Source: Lachnospiraceae bacterium (GTDB lineage Bacteria > Bacillota > Clostridia > Lachnospirales > Lachnospiraceae). Taken from it: a stretch of DNA of 64,000 nucleotides. The position numbers were made by a program, and so were the translations under genes. The notes beneath the pieces are model-generated. The model made no database searches, had not been told where the DNA came from, and saw nothing but the letters and a program-made list of their open reading frames with translations. Positions 41,349-51,094 of the stretch are shown piece by piece (the stretch's first letter is position 1; every line of letters starts with the position of its first letter). Location of the stretch: assembly GCA_015056735.1 (NCBI GenBank), contig SVFT01000011.1:29431-93430 (forward strand), written 5' to 3'.

Positions 41349-41858
41349 TTACTCCTTGTTCAGAGAAGCGATCTCACGTACAATGCTGCGAAAATCCTTC
41401 CCGTCCACATCGATCATGTGGTCCGCCGCTTTCATATAAAGCGGATCCCGTTCCTCCATCAATGATCTGATCCTTTGCATCGGATCTTCACACAGAAGAA
41501 GCGGTCTTTTCGTATCATGACCGACACGGTCAAAAATCGTCTCGGGCTTTGCTCTTAAATAGAAAACGCTTCCGACCTCCTTCAGGATCTTACGGTTCAC
41601 ATCCCGAAGCGGTAATCCGCCGCCCGTTGCGACGATATGCGTCTCTTTCCTGTCCGCCAGATCCCGCAGGACCTCCGTCTCCGTCTCTCTGAAAAAAGAC
41701 TCCCCATCCTGTTCAAAGGCTTCGCGGATGGTCTTGCCCATCTTCTGCTCACAGAGCTTGTCCGTATCCAAAAACGGGAGGCGCAAATGATACGAGAGTC
41801 TTACGCCGACAGTCGATTTGCCGCATCCCATAAAACCGATCAATATGACATTATGCAT
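41349..41858 (-). CDS. aroK: Shikimate kinase
   Basis: NVILIGFMGCGKSTVGVRLSYHLRLPFLDTDKLCEQKMGKTI. Confidence 0.96.
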   Translation of the reverse strand: MHNVILIGFMGCGKSTVGVRLSYHLRLPFLDTDKLCEQKMGKTIREAFEQDGESFFRETETEVLRDLADRKETHIVATGGGLPLRDVNRKILKEVGSVFYLRAKPETIFDRVGHDTKRPLLLCEDPMQRIRSLMEERDPLYMKAADHMIDVDGKDFRSIVREIASLNKE

Positions 41859-42714
41859 GTTTTTCCAAAGCCTCGATCACTTCCGGCACAACATCATCCG
41901 GGACCGGTTTGCCTGTCCACTTTTCGTATGCCTCGATCCCCTGGAAGATCAGCATGCGAAGGCCGTTAAAGGAAGACTTGCCCTGTTCTCTGAAAAATCG
42001 CATGAAACGCGTTTCAAACGGTCTGTAGATCAGATCATATCCCACGCTGCACTTCTCATAAAACGCTTCTTCCATGATCGGTGCATCCTCATTATGCGGA
42101 AACAGCCCGACGCTCGTTGCCTGGACCGCAAGATATCCGTCACCCGGCAACTTGTCATATTCCGACAAAAGAAGGGGGTTAAAAACTGTCCTTCCGTAGG
42201 TTGTATTAATATTATTGCACAATTTCGTCGCAGATTCTAGTGTTCTGTTAAGAATATACCCATTTGTTACTCCATTTTCTGCAAGAAGGAATGCCGCGGC
42301 CCGTGATGCGCCGCCTGCGCCGAGGATCAGCGTCTTCTCTTTCGGGATGGAAACACCATCATAACGCATTGCGCGGCCGAGTCCCGTCAGGTCCGTATTA
42401 TATCCCCGAAATCCGCCTTCTTCCGGTACCAGCACATTGACTGCACCTACCTTTGCGGCAAGCGGATCGATCGATGAAAGAAAAGGAATGATCTCACTTT
42501 TGTGCGGAACCGTAACATTGCAGCCGACAAAAGACATCGCATACGCACCTTTTACCGCCTCCGCAAGATGAGCAGGCTCTGTCTGACAGGGAATATATGC
42601 AAAGTTTTCTCCTGTATGACGTGCCAGGACCTCATGGATCACCGGTGATAAAGTATGCTCCACCGGATACCCCAAAAGTCCGCATATTTTTGTCTTTCCG
42701 TCTATCGTGATCAT
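41851..42714 (-). CDS. aroE: Shikimate dehydrogenase
   Basis: KICGLLGYPVEHTLSPVIHEV...GCNVTVPHKSEI...NTDLTGLGRAM...LILGAGGASRAAAF. Confidence 0.96.
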   Translation of the reverse strand: MITIDGKTKICGLLGYPVEHTLSPVIHEVLARHTGENFAYIPCQTEPAHLAEAVKGAYAMSFVGCNVTVPHKSEIIPFLSSIDPLAAKVGAVNVLVPEEGGFRGYNTDLTGLGRAMRYDGVSIPKEKTLILGAGGASRAAAFLLAENGVTNGYILNRTLESATKLCNNINTTYGRTVFNPLLLSEYDKLPGDGYLAVQATSVGLFPHNEDAPIMEEAFYEKCSVGYDLIYRPFETRFMRFFREQGKSSFNGLRMLIFQGIEAYEKWTGKPVPDDVVPEVIEALEKHA

Positions 42715-43283
42715 CAGATCTCCTCCGTTTCATATTCCAGACAATGTGTTTTTAAAAATTCATTTAAGATCCACCGCTCGGGGATCCGTTTCAGCACGAT
42801 CTGAATCTCTTCTCTCGGATCGATCGGCATGACCAGGTAAGTCAATATCCTGAGCGCCTTGGCGCCGAGCGTATCCGTAAAGATCTGGTCTCCGATAAAG
42901 ACCGTGTTGTGAGGTGCCGTCTCCATAACCGCCATCGCCTTTAAATAGCCGCTCTTCAGCGGCTTGTTCGCCTTAAAGATATAGCCGGCACCGACTGCAT
43001 CACAGAATGATTTTACCCGGGGCTCTTTATTGTTGGACACGATCATCGTCTTGAATCCGATGCTGCGCAGCTTTTGAAAAAACATGACAGCACGCTCATC
43101 GGCAGGTGCATTGTGCGGCACAAGCGTATTGTCAATATCAAATAGCAGGCCTCTGTATCCTTTTTCATAAAGTTCTCGGTAACGGATCGTAAATGTACTG
43201 CTTACATAATGATCCGGGTAGAACAGCTTCCACATATCATATCTCCAAATATCGCGAAAAAAGCGAAAACAACCTGTTTCCAC
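42714..43283 (-). CDS. YqeG family HAD IIIA-type phosphatase (likely start at Met 43235)
   Basis: GYRGLLFDIDNTLVPHNAP...VIVSNNKEPRV...FKANKPLKSGYLKAM...VFIGDQIFTDTLGA. Confidence 0.93.
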   Translation of the reverse strand: METGCFRFFRDIWRYDMWKLFYPDHYVSSTFTIRYRELYEKGYRGLLFDIDNTLVPHNAPADERAVMFFQKLRSIGFKTMIVSNNKEPRVKSFCDAVGAGYIFKANKPLKSGYLKAMAVMETAPHNTVFIGDQIFTDTLGAKALRILTYLVMPIDPREEIQIVLKRIPERWILNEFLKTHCLEYETEEI

Positions 43284-43294
43284 ATCGTTTTCGC
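43254..43294 (-). terminator. Probable terminator downstream of hypothetical gene 43325-43717
   Basis: GCGAAAAC...GTTTTCGC with TTTTTT on the minus-strand side. Confidence 0.6.
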
Positions 43295-43324
43295 TTCCTT
43301 ACATCATTCCTTATGACCGTTTGA

Positions 43325-43717
43325 TCAGACAAGTCCGGCACTCCGCACAAAATACTGATACTCCTGCAGGATACCGTCCTTTTTCATATCGGAAATTGCC
43401 TTTTCCATATCCAGCTTATACAGGTCGCTGTCCCTTCCGATCACGGTAAAATCACGTTCCGCTGAAAATGACATCGCAGCTTCGCCTAAATCGCCGATCT
43501 TCGGAGCTTTCGGAGACATCTCTTCGGATACCTGCAACGGCTTTTCCGCAACCCCAATGGACTGCGCAAGCTGCCTGCTTTCATCCTGTCTCCGGACCTC
43601 TTCCTGAGATACTCTCGGAATGTCGCGTACCGAATGGTATATAAAATTATTTCCGATCGGATCGATCCGCATACCGTCATCTCCTCTCACCGATTTATGA
43701 TCACCCGTTATTCGCAC
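43325..43717 (-). CDS. Hypothetical protein
   Basis: ORF ...MSFSAERDFTVIGRDSDLYKLDMEKAISDMKKDGILQEYQYFVRSAGLV; start likely internal (Met ~43672). Confidence 0.6.
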   Translation of the reverse strand: MRITGDHKSVRGDDGMRIDPIGNNFIYHSVRDIPRVSQEEVRRQDESRQLAQSIGVAEKPLQVSEEMSPKAPKIGDLGEAAMSFSAERDFTVIGRDSDLYKLDMEKAISDMKKDGILQEYQYFVRSAGLV

Positions 43718-43779
43718 GAGCTATAAAATATATCGGCTGTTTTGAGAGAATAGTTTAGCGTTACGTCGATCTGCCGGTA

Positions 43780-44229
43780 CTATTTTAAAACTTTTTTAAG
43801 CTCATCCAAAAACGAGTTCACGTCTTTAAACTCACGATAAACGGATGCAAATCTGACATAGGCAACCGCTTCTAGATCTTTCAGCTTGTTCATTACAAGT
43901 TCACCGATCACTTCACTCGGGATCTCCTTCTCCTCACGGCTGAAGATCTCTGTTTCAACTTCGTCAACAAGCTGTGTGATCTGTGCCGCGGAGATTGGAC
44001 GTTTGTGACAGGCACGAAGCACACCCGCTTCGATCTTGCTTCTGTCATAGGTCTCGCGATTATTGTCCTTCTTGATGATGATCAGCGGGATCGTCTCAAC
44101 CTTCTCATATGTCGTAAAACGTTTGTTGCATTCGTCACAGACACGGCGTCTGCGGATCGAGTTGTTATCCTCTGCCGGTCTGGAATCGATGACTCTCGTA
44201 TTATCGTGGCTGCAAAACGGACACTTCAT
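43780..44229 (-). CDS. nrdR: Transcriptional repressor NrdR
   Basis: MKCPFCSHDNTRVIDSRPAEDNNSIRRRRVCDECNKRFTTYE. Confidence 0.98.
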   Translation of the reverse strand: MKCPFCSHDNTRVIDSRPAEDNNSIRRRRVCDECNKRFTTYEKVETIPLIIIKKDNNRETYDRSKIEAGVLRACHKRPISAAQITQLVDEVETEIFSREEKEIPSEVIGELVMNKLKDLEAVAYVRFASVYREFKDVNSFLDELKKVLK

Positions 44230-44332
44230 GGTATTTCCCCCTAAATCAATGCTTTCTATGCAAAAACTCTGGTTTTATTATACTTATTTCAGAATCCTTA
44301 TGTCAACTGAATTATGGAAACCTAAGGCAGAA

Positions 44333-45214
44333 CTATTTGTATGCGAATCTTGCCACGGGAACCGAATTATTCTTGTTCCAGCGCATACCGTAGTACTCGT
44401 ACTGCGCATCGCTCAAAAGATACATTGAATAGCCGTTCGTACTGTCATCGACAAAAACATCCACGATATACCAGTTTCCGTTGACACAGACAACATTCCA
44501 CATATGATCCTTCACAGACGATTTATCATTGGAAGCGCATGTATAACATCCGACACCCATCGCATCGCACATAGCCTTGAATGCACGCGCATACCCCTTG
44601 GCATTCGCTTCATGATACAGAAGCGCCCCCCAGGCGTTATCCCTGTGATTCGCTGTGTTCTTGGCCGCCGGCTGACAGGTCCGCACAAGATAGTCATGCG
44701 CGGTCCGTACTTTGCTCGCATCATTCATGGAAGCCGTCGCGCAGCTGATCATGAATCCGGATACGGCAGACTGTACCTGCTGGATCTCCTTCTCGGTCAG
44801 ATTGGTCCCGTAGACACTGCCCCTTGCATATGTACCGCGATTATCCGAAGCCATGTACCCGTAATTCGGGATATCATTCGGGATCGCCAGGTCATCGTAT
44901 GTTTTAAGTGAAGAGATATCCGTGGAAGACTGCGTGATCAGTCTCGTATAGTCCATTTTGACGCCGTTCTTCATTTGCGTCATCAACTGCTGAACAGCCG
45001 GGATCGATGTGTCAAAAAAGGTATAATCCGCCGTGCCGTCCTCATGCTCCGTGATCAGCACCTGTCCGTAGACATTGGAGTATACGACTGCGCCCGCATC
45101 TGCATCTGCGGGAACCGGAATCTCTTTGGAACCGGATTTTGCCGCCGCTGTCATGCCAAAAGCCAATACCAGCACTGTAGTAAGGACCAGCCCTGCCGAT
45201 TTGGAAATACGCAT
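44333..45214 (-). CDS. Secreted transglutaminase-like domain protein, catalytic Cys apparently replaced by Ala
   Basis: Signal peptide; HDYLVRTCQ...YHEANAKGYARAFKAMCDAMGVGCYTC...DHMWNVVCVNGNWYIVDVFVDD. Confidence 0.82.
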   Translation of the reverse strand: MRISKSAGLVLTTVLVLAFGMTAAAKSGSKEIPVPADADAGAVVYSNVYGQVLITEHEDGTADYTFFDTSIPAVQQLMTQMKNGVKMDYTRLITQSSTDISSLKTYDDLAIPNDIPNYGYMASDNRGTYARGSVYGTNLTEKEIQQVQSAVSGFMISCATASMNDASKVRTAHDYLVRTCQPAAKNTANHRDNAWGALLYHEANAKGYARAFKAMCDAMGVGCYTCASNDKSSVKDHMWNVVCVNGNWYIVDVFVDDSTNGYSMYLLSDAQYEYYGMRWNKNNSVPVARFAYK

Positions 45215-45233
45215 CTATCGCGCCTCCTTCCTT

Positions 45234-45266
45234 AGTAAAAAACCCTGAAAGCTCTGCTCTCAGGGT
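45234..45266 (-). terminator. Rho-independent terminator of ftsZ
   Basis: ACCCTGA..AGC-TCT-GCT..TCAGGGT followed on minus strand by TTTTTTAC. Confidence 0.8.
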
Positions 45267-45278
45267 CATGATTCAAAT

Positions 45279-46484
45279 TTAGCGTTTCTGTAAAAACGAC
45301 GGAATGATCAGATCATTCTGTTTTACGGAACTCGTAATGTTCTCGGGCTTTTTGATACCGAGAGGCTGCAGGTTTACAGCGCCTGCCGCAGGATTTGCTG
45401 TCTGCTGCGCATTCGGTGAACCGACGGGAACTCCCGCCGCCTGCTGTCTTCTGATCTCCTCGATCGACTTGGTAAAATCTTTCATGCCTGCCGCAGAACT
45501 TGTACGCGCTGCCTGCGCCGCATCAATACCGGTTGCGATAACCGTGATCTTACATGTATCTGTCTTGGACTCATCGTACATCGCACCGAAGATAACATTG
45601 ATGTTCTCTCCGGCGAGCTCCTGAACATAGCCTACCGCTTCGGATGCATCCGCAAGTGTGATATCACCGGATACATTGACAATAACATCGGTGGCGCCTG
45701 TGATCTTTGTTTCAAGAAGCGGGCTGTCAACAGCCATCTTAACCGCATCAGCCGCCTTCTCGTCGCCCTGGCCGAAACCGATACCGATATGCGCGATGCC
45801 TTTATCTTTCATGATCGTCTGGACATCGGCAAAGTCAAGGCTGATGATCGCATGGAGACTGATCAGCTCTGTAATGCCCTGTACCGCCTGCTGCAGTACC
45901 TCGTCAGCCTTCTTTAAGGCATCCGGCATCGTCGTGCGTCTGTCGACGATCTCAAGCAGCTTATCATTCGGAATGACGATCATCGTATCAACGCTGGTTC
46001 TCAAACGTTCAATACCGCCGAGTGCATTGTTCATACGCACACGCGCTTCAAAACGGAACGGCTTCGTAACCACACCGACCGTCAGGATTCCCATGTCTTT
46101 TGCGATCTTTGCAACAACAGGTGCCGCACCGGTACCTGTTCCGCCGCCCATGCCACACGTTACAAAGACCATGTCCGCACCCTTCAGTGCGTCCGTGATC
46201 TCTTCTCTGCTCTCTTCCGCGGCCTGCTCACCGATCTCCGGATGAGCGCCTGCGCCAAGTCCTTTTGTTAATTTCTCACCGATCTGGAGAAGTTTAGGTG
46301 CCTTACAAAGCTGTAAGTCCTGCTTATCGGTATTGACCCCGATAAATTCAACTCCTTCTATGTTTTCATCTATCATACGGTTAACGGCGTTGTTCCCTGC
46401 ACCGCCGACACCGACTACTATTATCTTTGCAGCAGAATCAGCATCGTTTGTTTTAATCTCTAACAAAGGTACTTCCTCCTTCAT
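45279..46484 (-). CDS. ftsZ: Cell division protein FtsZ
   Basis: [21 protein letters not shown]...[26 protein letters not shown]. Confidence 0.99.
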   Translation of the reverse strand: MKEEVPLLEIKTNDADSAAKIIVVGVGGAGNNAVNRMIDENIEGVEFIGVNTDKQDLQLCKAPKLLQIGEKLTKGLGAGAHPEIGEQAAEESREEITDALKGADMVFVTCGMGGGTGTGAAPVVAKIAKDMGILTVGVVTKPFRFEARVRMNNALGGIERLRTSVDTMIVIPNDKLLEIVDRRTTMPDALKKADEVLQQAVQGITELISLHAIISLDFADVQTIMKDKGIAHIGIGFGQGDEKAADAVKMAVDSPLLETKITGATDVIVNVSGDITLADASEAVGYVQELAGENINVIFGAMYDESKTDTCKITVIATGIDAAQAARTSSAAGMKDFTKSIEEIRRQQAAGVPVGSPNAQQTANPAAGAVNLQPLGIKKPENITSSVKQNDLIIPSFLQKR

Positions 46485-46587
46485 AGTCCCCTAAAGATCC
46501 ATATACTTTATAATATTATCATTTGTCTAATTACGCAACCGCTTTTTTGCCCATTTTTTTCAAGATTCCGCCGCTTGACAAAGGATG

Positions 46588-47307
46588 TCAGTCATCCAGT
46601 TCGAAGGTGATATTCTTCATCTCTTCCGAGTAGTTATCCATGCGAAGAAGACCTTTTTTCCCCTCCAGTTCGGGCAGGATACTCTTTAATTTCAGGATCT
46701 TCTCACCGATGTTCTCCCCTGTTCCGAGGCTCACCCTCGCATCGCCGAACCAGAGCGTCTGGTGCCCGGCTTTATCAAAGGCGATACGGTCTGCACTGAT
46801 CGCATATTTATTCAAAAGTTTGGTGATATCCAGAATGCTTTCAAAGATCTTCGGATCCTCAACCGGAAGGACATCGCCCAGCACGACATGATCAAAAGAA
46901 AGACCTGTTACAAGCGGGATCCCGTGCGTCATATTCTCACTGACTTCCACAACGATCCCGTCTTTGTCAAAGTACATATACTTGCCCAGATGCTCAATAT
47001 AACCCGCAAGCGTCTTCTCGTAGACCATGATCCGTATGGTATCGGGTGAGAGGACCTCGACGTTCATCGTCTGGATAAAAGGAACATTGTCGATCCCCTT
47101 GTCCTTATACTTAAAGCCCAGATAGAGAGAATTGTCCCCGAAAGGTCCGTCCGTCACCATTTTGATGATCTGTTCATTTGTATAATGGATATTTCCTTCC
47201 ACGTAAACGGTCGTCACCTTGTAGTGGTCTATGATCAGAGTCCCGGCAAGAGCGAGAAATGCCACTGCGATAAACGCGGAAAGAAAGACGATCAGTTTCT
47301 TGTTCAT
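46588..47307 (-). CDS. FtsQ/DivIB-type cell division protein
   Basis: Single TM then POTRA-like VTTVYVEGNIHYTNEQIIKMV; between ftsW and ftsZ. Confidence 0.88.
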   Translation of the reverse strand: MNKKLIVFLSAFIAVAFLALAGTLIIDHYKVTTVYVEGNIHYTNEQIIKMVTDGPFGDNSLYLGFKYKDKGIDNVPFIQTMNVEVLSPDTIRIMVYEKTLAGYIEHLGKYMYFDKDGIVVEVSENMTHGIPLVTGLSFDHVVLGDVLPVEDPKIFESILDITKLLNKYAISADRIAFDKAGHQTLWFGDARVSLGTGENIGEKILKLKSILPELEGKKGLLRMDNYSEEMKNITFELDD

Positions 47308-47324
47308 AACTCACACAACATCCG

Positions 47325-48467
47325 TCAGGAGAGGCGGATCGACTTGGACACGTTCAAAACAAGACCGATCTCCGTCAAAAGAAACAGCACGGAAGATCCG
47401 CCATAGCTGATGAACGGAAGCGAGATACCCGTATTGGGGATCACATTGGTTACAACAGCAATGTTCAGGATCACCTGGATCGCGATGTGTCCGAGAACAC
47501 CGACAACCAGAAGCGCGCCAAACAGATCGGGCGCATTGTTGGCAATGATCATGAACCGCCAGATCATCAAAACAAACAGCAGGATGACACAGGCTGCGCC
47601 AAAAAGACCAAGCTCTTCGCAGATGATGGAAAAGATCATATCGTTCTGCGCCTCGGGGATAAAGCCGAGCTTCTGCATACTTTCACCGAGACCCTTCCCG
47701 AATATACCGCCGCTTCCGATCGCATAAAGCGCCTGCAGCGTCTGAAATCCTTTGCCGGATGCATATGCCTCCGGATTGAGCCACGCAAGTACACGCTCAC
47801 CACGGAATCCAAGCGTCTCGGCATCTGCATTGGCGATCGTCAGAACCGTCAGGGCCGCGACAACAACCGCCAGAAGCGTCACAACAAGGAACTTCTTATA
47901 TTCCGGGCTTGCCACAAACAGCATCAGAAATGCGATACCCATAACAATGATCGCACTTGATAAGTTATCCGTGATCTTCCAGATAAAAAGCGAGATTGGC
48001 GCCGGAACCGCAAGCACAGTAAGAAACCCCTTCCAGCTTCTGATCGAATTGCCCATCTTGCAGACCATGCTTGCCAGAAAGAGGATCATGCAGAGCTTTG
48101 CGACTTCGGCAGGCTGCAAACGGAATCCGATACCAAAATCAAGCCATCTTCTCGCACCCTTTACCTCAACGCCCATCGGAGATAAGACAGCAAAGATCAA
48201 AACGACAGAAAGAACATACCCCGGGATCGCAAACCGCTCCCAGAAATGATACGGCATATTGGCTACCGCGATCATGACAAACACACCCAGCGTCGTCGCC
48301 AGAAGCTGCTTCTTCAGGTAATACGCTTCATCGCTGTAGGACATGCTGGATTCGTACGAACTCGTGGAATAGATCATAAGAAGTCCGAAGCCGAGCAAAA
48401 ACAGTACGATGAAAAGAAGGCTGTAATCAAAATAATGATCCGCTTTTTTACGAAATCTCCCGCTCAA
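47325..48467 (-). CDS. ftsW: FtsW/RodA/SpoVE family lipid-II polymerase
   Basis: DYSLLFIVLFLLGFGLLMIYSTSS...LRLQPAEVAKLCMIL...NTGISLPFISYGGSSVLFLL. Confidence 0.95.
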   Translation of the reverse strand: MSGRFRKKADHYFDYSLLFIVLFLLGFGLLMIYSTSSYESSMSYSDEAYYLKKQLLATTLGVFVMIAVANMPYHFWERFAIPGYVLSVVLIFAVLSPMGVEVKGARRWLDFGIGFRLQPAEVAKLCMILFLASMVCKMGNSIRSWKGFLTVLAVPAPISLFIWKITDNLSSAIIVMGIAFLMLFVASPEYKKFLVVTLLAVVVAALTVLTIANADAETLGFRGERVLAWLNPEAYASGKGFQTLQALYAIGSGGIFGKGLGESMQKLGFIPEAQNDMIFSIICEELGLFGAACVILLFVLMIWRFMIIANNAPDLFGALLVVGVLGHIAIQVILNIAVVTNVIPNTGISLPFISYGGSSVLFLLTEIGLVLNVSKSIRLS

Positions 48468-48470
48468 GGA

Positions 48471-49853
48471 TCAATCCTCCAGTTTACCCACCAGTTCTTT
48501 GAACATACGTCCGCGCACTTCATAGTTAGGGAACATCCCCCAGCTTGCGCAGGCCGGAGACAGCAGGACGTAGTCTCCCGCCACCGCATGATCCGCACAG
48601 ATACGGACTGTCTCTTCGAGGCTGTCCGCCATCACGATATTTGTAAAGCCGTGCGCTCTCGCGCATTCGGCGATCTTATCTCTCGTCTGGCCGAGAAGAA
48701 CGAGAAGCTTTACCTTGGTTCCAAAGCTCTCGATCCACTCATCATATGTATTCTGCTTGTCATATCCGCCACCGATCAGGATCGTTGGGCCGGGCATCGC
48801 TTCCACCGCTTTGATCGCGGCATCCGGATTGGTCCCCTTGGAGTCGTTATAATACGCAACGCCCTTCTTGGTCGCCACGTATTCGATCCTGTGCTCGACC
48901 GCCTTGAATGTTTTAACGACACGGCAGATCGTTTCAAACGGTACTCCGACTGCATGAGTCAATGCCATCGCCGCCATCACATTCTCGACATTGTGCTTTC
49001 CGAGAAGCGTCATCTCCCGGATCTTCATAAGCTCGATGCTGATGCCGTTCTCGGCATAAAAGATCGCCTCATCGTCTGCCCAAAAGCCATCCGCAAGAAC
49101 CCGCGCCGTGCTGAAAAAAAGCGGCTTCACGCCGCAAAGGCTCTCTCCGAACGCTCTTGTATAAGGATCTTCGTAATTTAATACACAAAAACTTCCGGCA
49201 TCCTGATTCTTCATGATGCTCTCTTTGACAGCCACGTAATTGTCCATCGTATGATGGCGGTTCAAATGATCCGGCGTGATGTTCAGGATCGCGGAAACCG
49301 TCGGCTTAAACGAATCGATCGTCTCTAATTGAAAACTGCTGATCTCCGCTACCGTAAAGGACTCTTCTGTTGTTTTTTCTGCTTCGAGCGTGTACGGATT
49401 CCCGATATTCCCTACAACAAACACGCTCCCGGCATGCGCCTTCATGATCTCCCCTGTCAGCGCCGTTGTCGTCGTCTTCCCGTTCGTTCCGGTGATCGCG
49501 ATCAGCTTTCCTTTTGAGAAAAGGTACCCCATCTCGATCTCTCCTAACAGCGGGATCTTCTTTGCCGCAAATTCTGCGGGCAATCCTTCATCGACCGGTA
49601 CGCCCGGGCTCGGAACGACAAGCGTAATCTCTTCTTTGATCTCTTCCGGCAGACCGCCCTTTAAAAGCACAGGACGCTCATCATCCGCAAACTTTTCTGC
49701 CACGGCAGCCAGATCAAGCTCAACATTGCCGTCAAACAGGTATACTTTGGCGCCCGCATGACGCAGAAGCTTCGATGCCGCCACTCCGCTGATGCCGCAT
49801 CCGATCACCAGCGCGGTTGTATTCTTAAAATCCATTACAGATCCTTCTTTCAT
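48471..49853 (-). CDS. murD: UDP-N-acetylmuramoylalanine--D-glutamate ligase
   Basis: LIAITGTNGKTTTTALTGEIMK...ITPDHLNRH...YYNDSKGTNPDAAIKAVE. Confidence 0.97.
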   Translation of the reverse strand: MKEGSVMDFKNTTALVIGCGISGVAASKLLRHAGAKVYLFDGNVELDLAAVAEKFADDERPVLLKGGLPEEIKEEITLVVPSPGVPVDEGLPAEFAAKKIPLLGEIEMGYLFSKGKLIAITGTNGKTTTTALTGEIMKAHAGSVFVVGNIGNPYTLEAEKTTEESFTVAEISSFQLETIDSFKPTVSAILNITPDHLNRHHTMDNYVAVKESIMKNQDAGSFCVLNYEDPYTRAFGESLCGVKPLFFSTARVLADGFWADDEAIFYAENGISIELMKIREMTLLGKHNVENVMAAMALTHAVGVPFETICRVVKTFKAVEHRIEYVATKKGVAYYNDSKGTNPDAAIKAVEAMPGPTILIGGGYDKQNTYDEWIESFGTKVKLLVLLGQTRDKIAECARAHGFTNIVMADSLEETVRICADHAVAGDYVLLSPACASWGMFPNYEVRGRMFKELVGKLED

Positions 49854-49907
49854 TATAAAAGTATATGTAGATCATGTCGAAATGATCCGCGCATAATGCG
49901 CCGGGCC

Positions 49908-50918
49908 TCATCTGCAGAACAGGTAGACCGTCAGGATCACGATCAGGAGCTGGATCATCGCAAAGCGTGTCACGCACTGCGTATTGCTCCAATTCTGCGC
50001 AACATTTTTCCGAACATGATCATGAAGAGGGGTTCGTATACAGGACAGGAAATCCTTTTTCCCCGTCAGCTTGATCATGGAGACCTTAAAAAGGCCCAGG
50101 CCGCCGTCAAGAGCAAGTACGAGCGCAAACGGTACGTACAGAAGGATATGTCCGCTCTTGAGCGCCGTGATACAGATGAAGATCCCCATCGCACGGCTCC
50201 CGGCATCGCCCATCATCAGAATACTCGGTCCGGCATTATACCACAGATACGCTGCGATACATGCGATAAAAAATACAACCAGATAGCGGAATCCATGCAT
50301 ATTCACAAACGCGTCATCGGCAAGCAGGAAACCGAACAGTGTAATGATCGTAAGTGTCCCGGACAATCCGTCCACACCGTCTGCACAGTTCGTTACGTTG
50401 ATAGAAACAAAGCACAGGCCCAGCACGATGATCGCCATCAGCCAGATCGGCAGTTCAAAACGCAACTGCAGAAAACCGAATGCCGTACCGTTACAGTATA
50501 TGTAGGTAAACGCAAGAAGCGCCGATACCGTAAAGTCAAGGAAACCTTTTCGAAGACGGCTCCAGGGCTTTGTCGCACGATCGTCTAGATAGCCTGTCAG
50601 CATCTCCACAAATATCAGAACCAGATAAATGAGGAGCTCAACCATATAGCCGAACGACATGCGAAAGATCGGACTGAACAAAAGCACGCTCATAATGAAT
50701 CCGATCACAAACAAAAGGCCGGCACCTCTCGGCTTACCCTTCGAGAGCTTGCCGTCAACCGCAAAATCTCTGCCTTCATCGGCAGGCAGCTTATGCATCA
50801 GATATTTTGTCATCAAAAAAGTGACAAAAAAGCCAAACAGCGTGCCCAATGCCATGCAGACATTCGGGTATGCACGCGTGATCAATTGCACCATATCATT
50901 CCTTTCCCTTCCGCTCAC
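49908..50918 (-). CDS. mraY: Phospho-N-acetylmuramoyl-pentapeptide transferase family, divergent MraY
   Basis: GKPRGAGLLFVIGF...NVTNCADGVDGLSGTL...YNAGPSILMMGDAGSRAMG...TPLHDHVRKN; located in dcw cluster. Confidence 0.85.
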   Translation of the reverse strand: MSGRERNDMVQLITRAYPNVCMALGTLFGFFVTFLMTKYLMHKLPADEGRDFAVDGKLSKGKPRGAGLLFVIGFIMSVLLFSPIFRMSFGYMVELLIYLVLIFVEMLTGYLDDRATKPWSRLRKGFLDFTVSALLAFTYIYCNGTAFGFLQLRFELPIWLMAIIVLGLCFVSINVTNCADGVDGLSGTLTIITLFGFLLADDAFVNMHGFRYLVVFFIACIAAYLWYNAGPSILMMGDAGSRAMGIFICITALKSGHILLYVPFALVLALDGGLGLFKVSMIKLTGKKDFLSCIRTPLHDHVRKNVAQNWSNTQCVTRFAMIQLLIVILTVYLFCR

Positions 50919-51094
50919 CCTTCGGAAAGTCCATAAAAAATCAACATATATTATAGTGCATTCTCGAATAGGAAGAAAGTGATTTTTGCTCTTTTTGAAA
51001 AATTGGTTGCCTGCTGATGATCCCGTGTGATATGCTTTTGTTGTTTAAAGCATGAACGCTTTAATGAAGAAAATCGTATGAAAAGAGGGGAACT

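Noticed and set aside
42714-43283. Upstream Met (43283) as start of the YqeG-family gene
   Set aside because: That extension overlaps a terminator-like hairpin (43263-43294); the internal Met at 43235 fits family N-termini better
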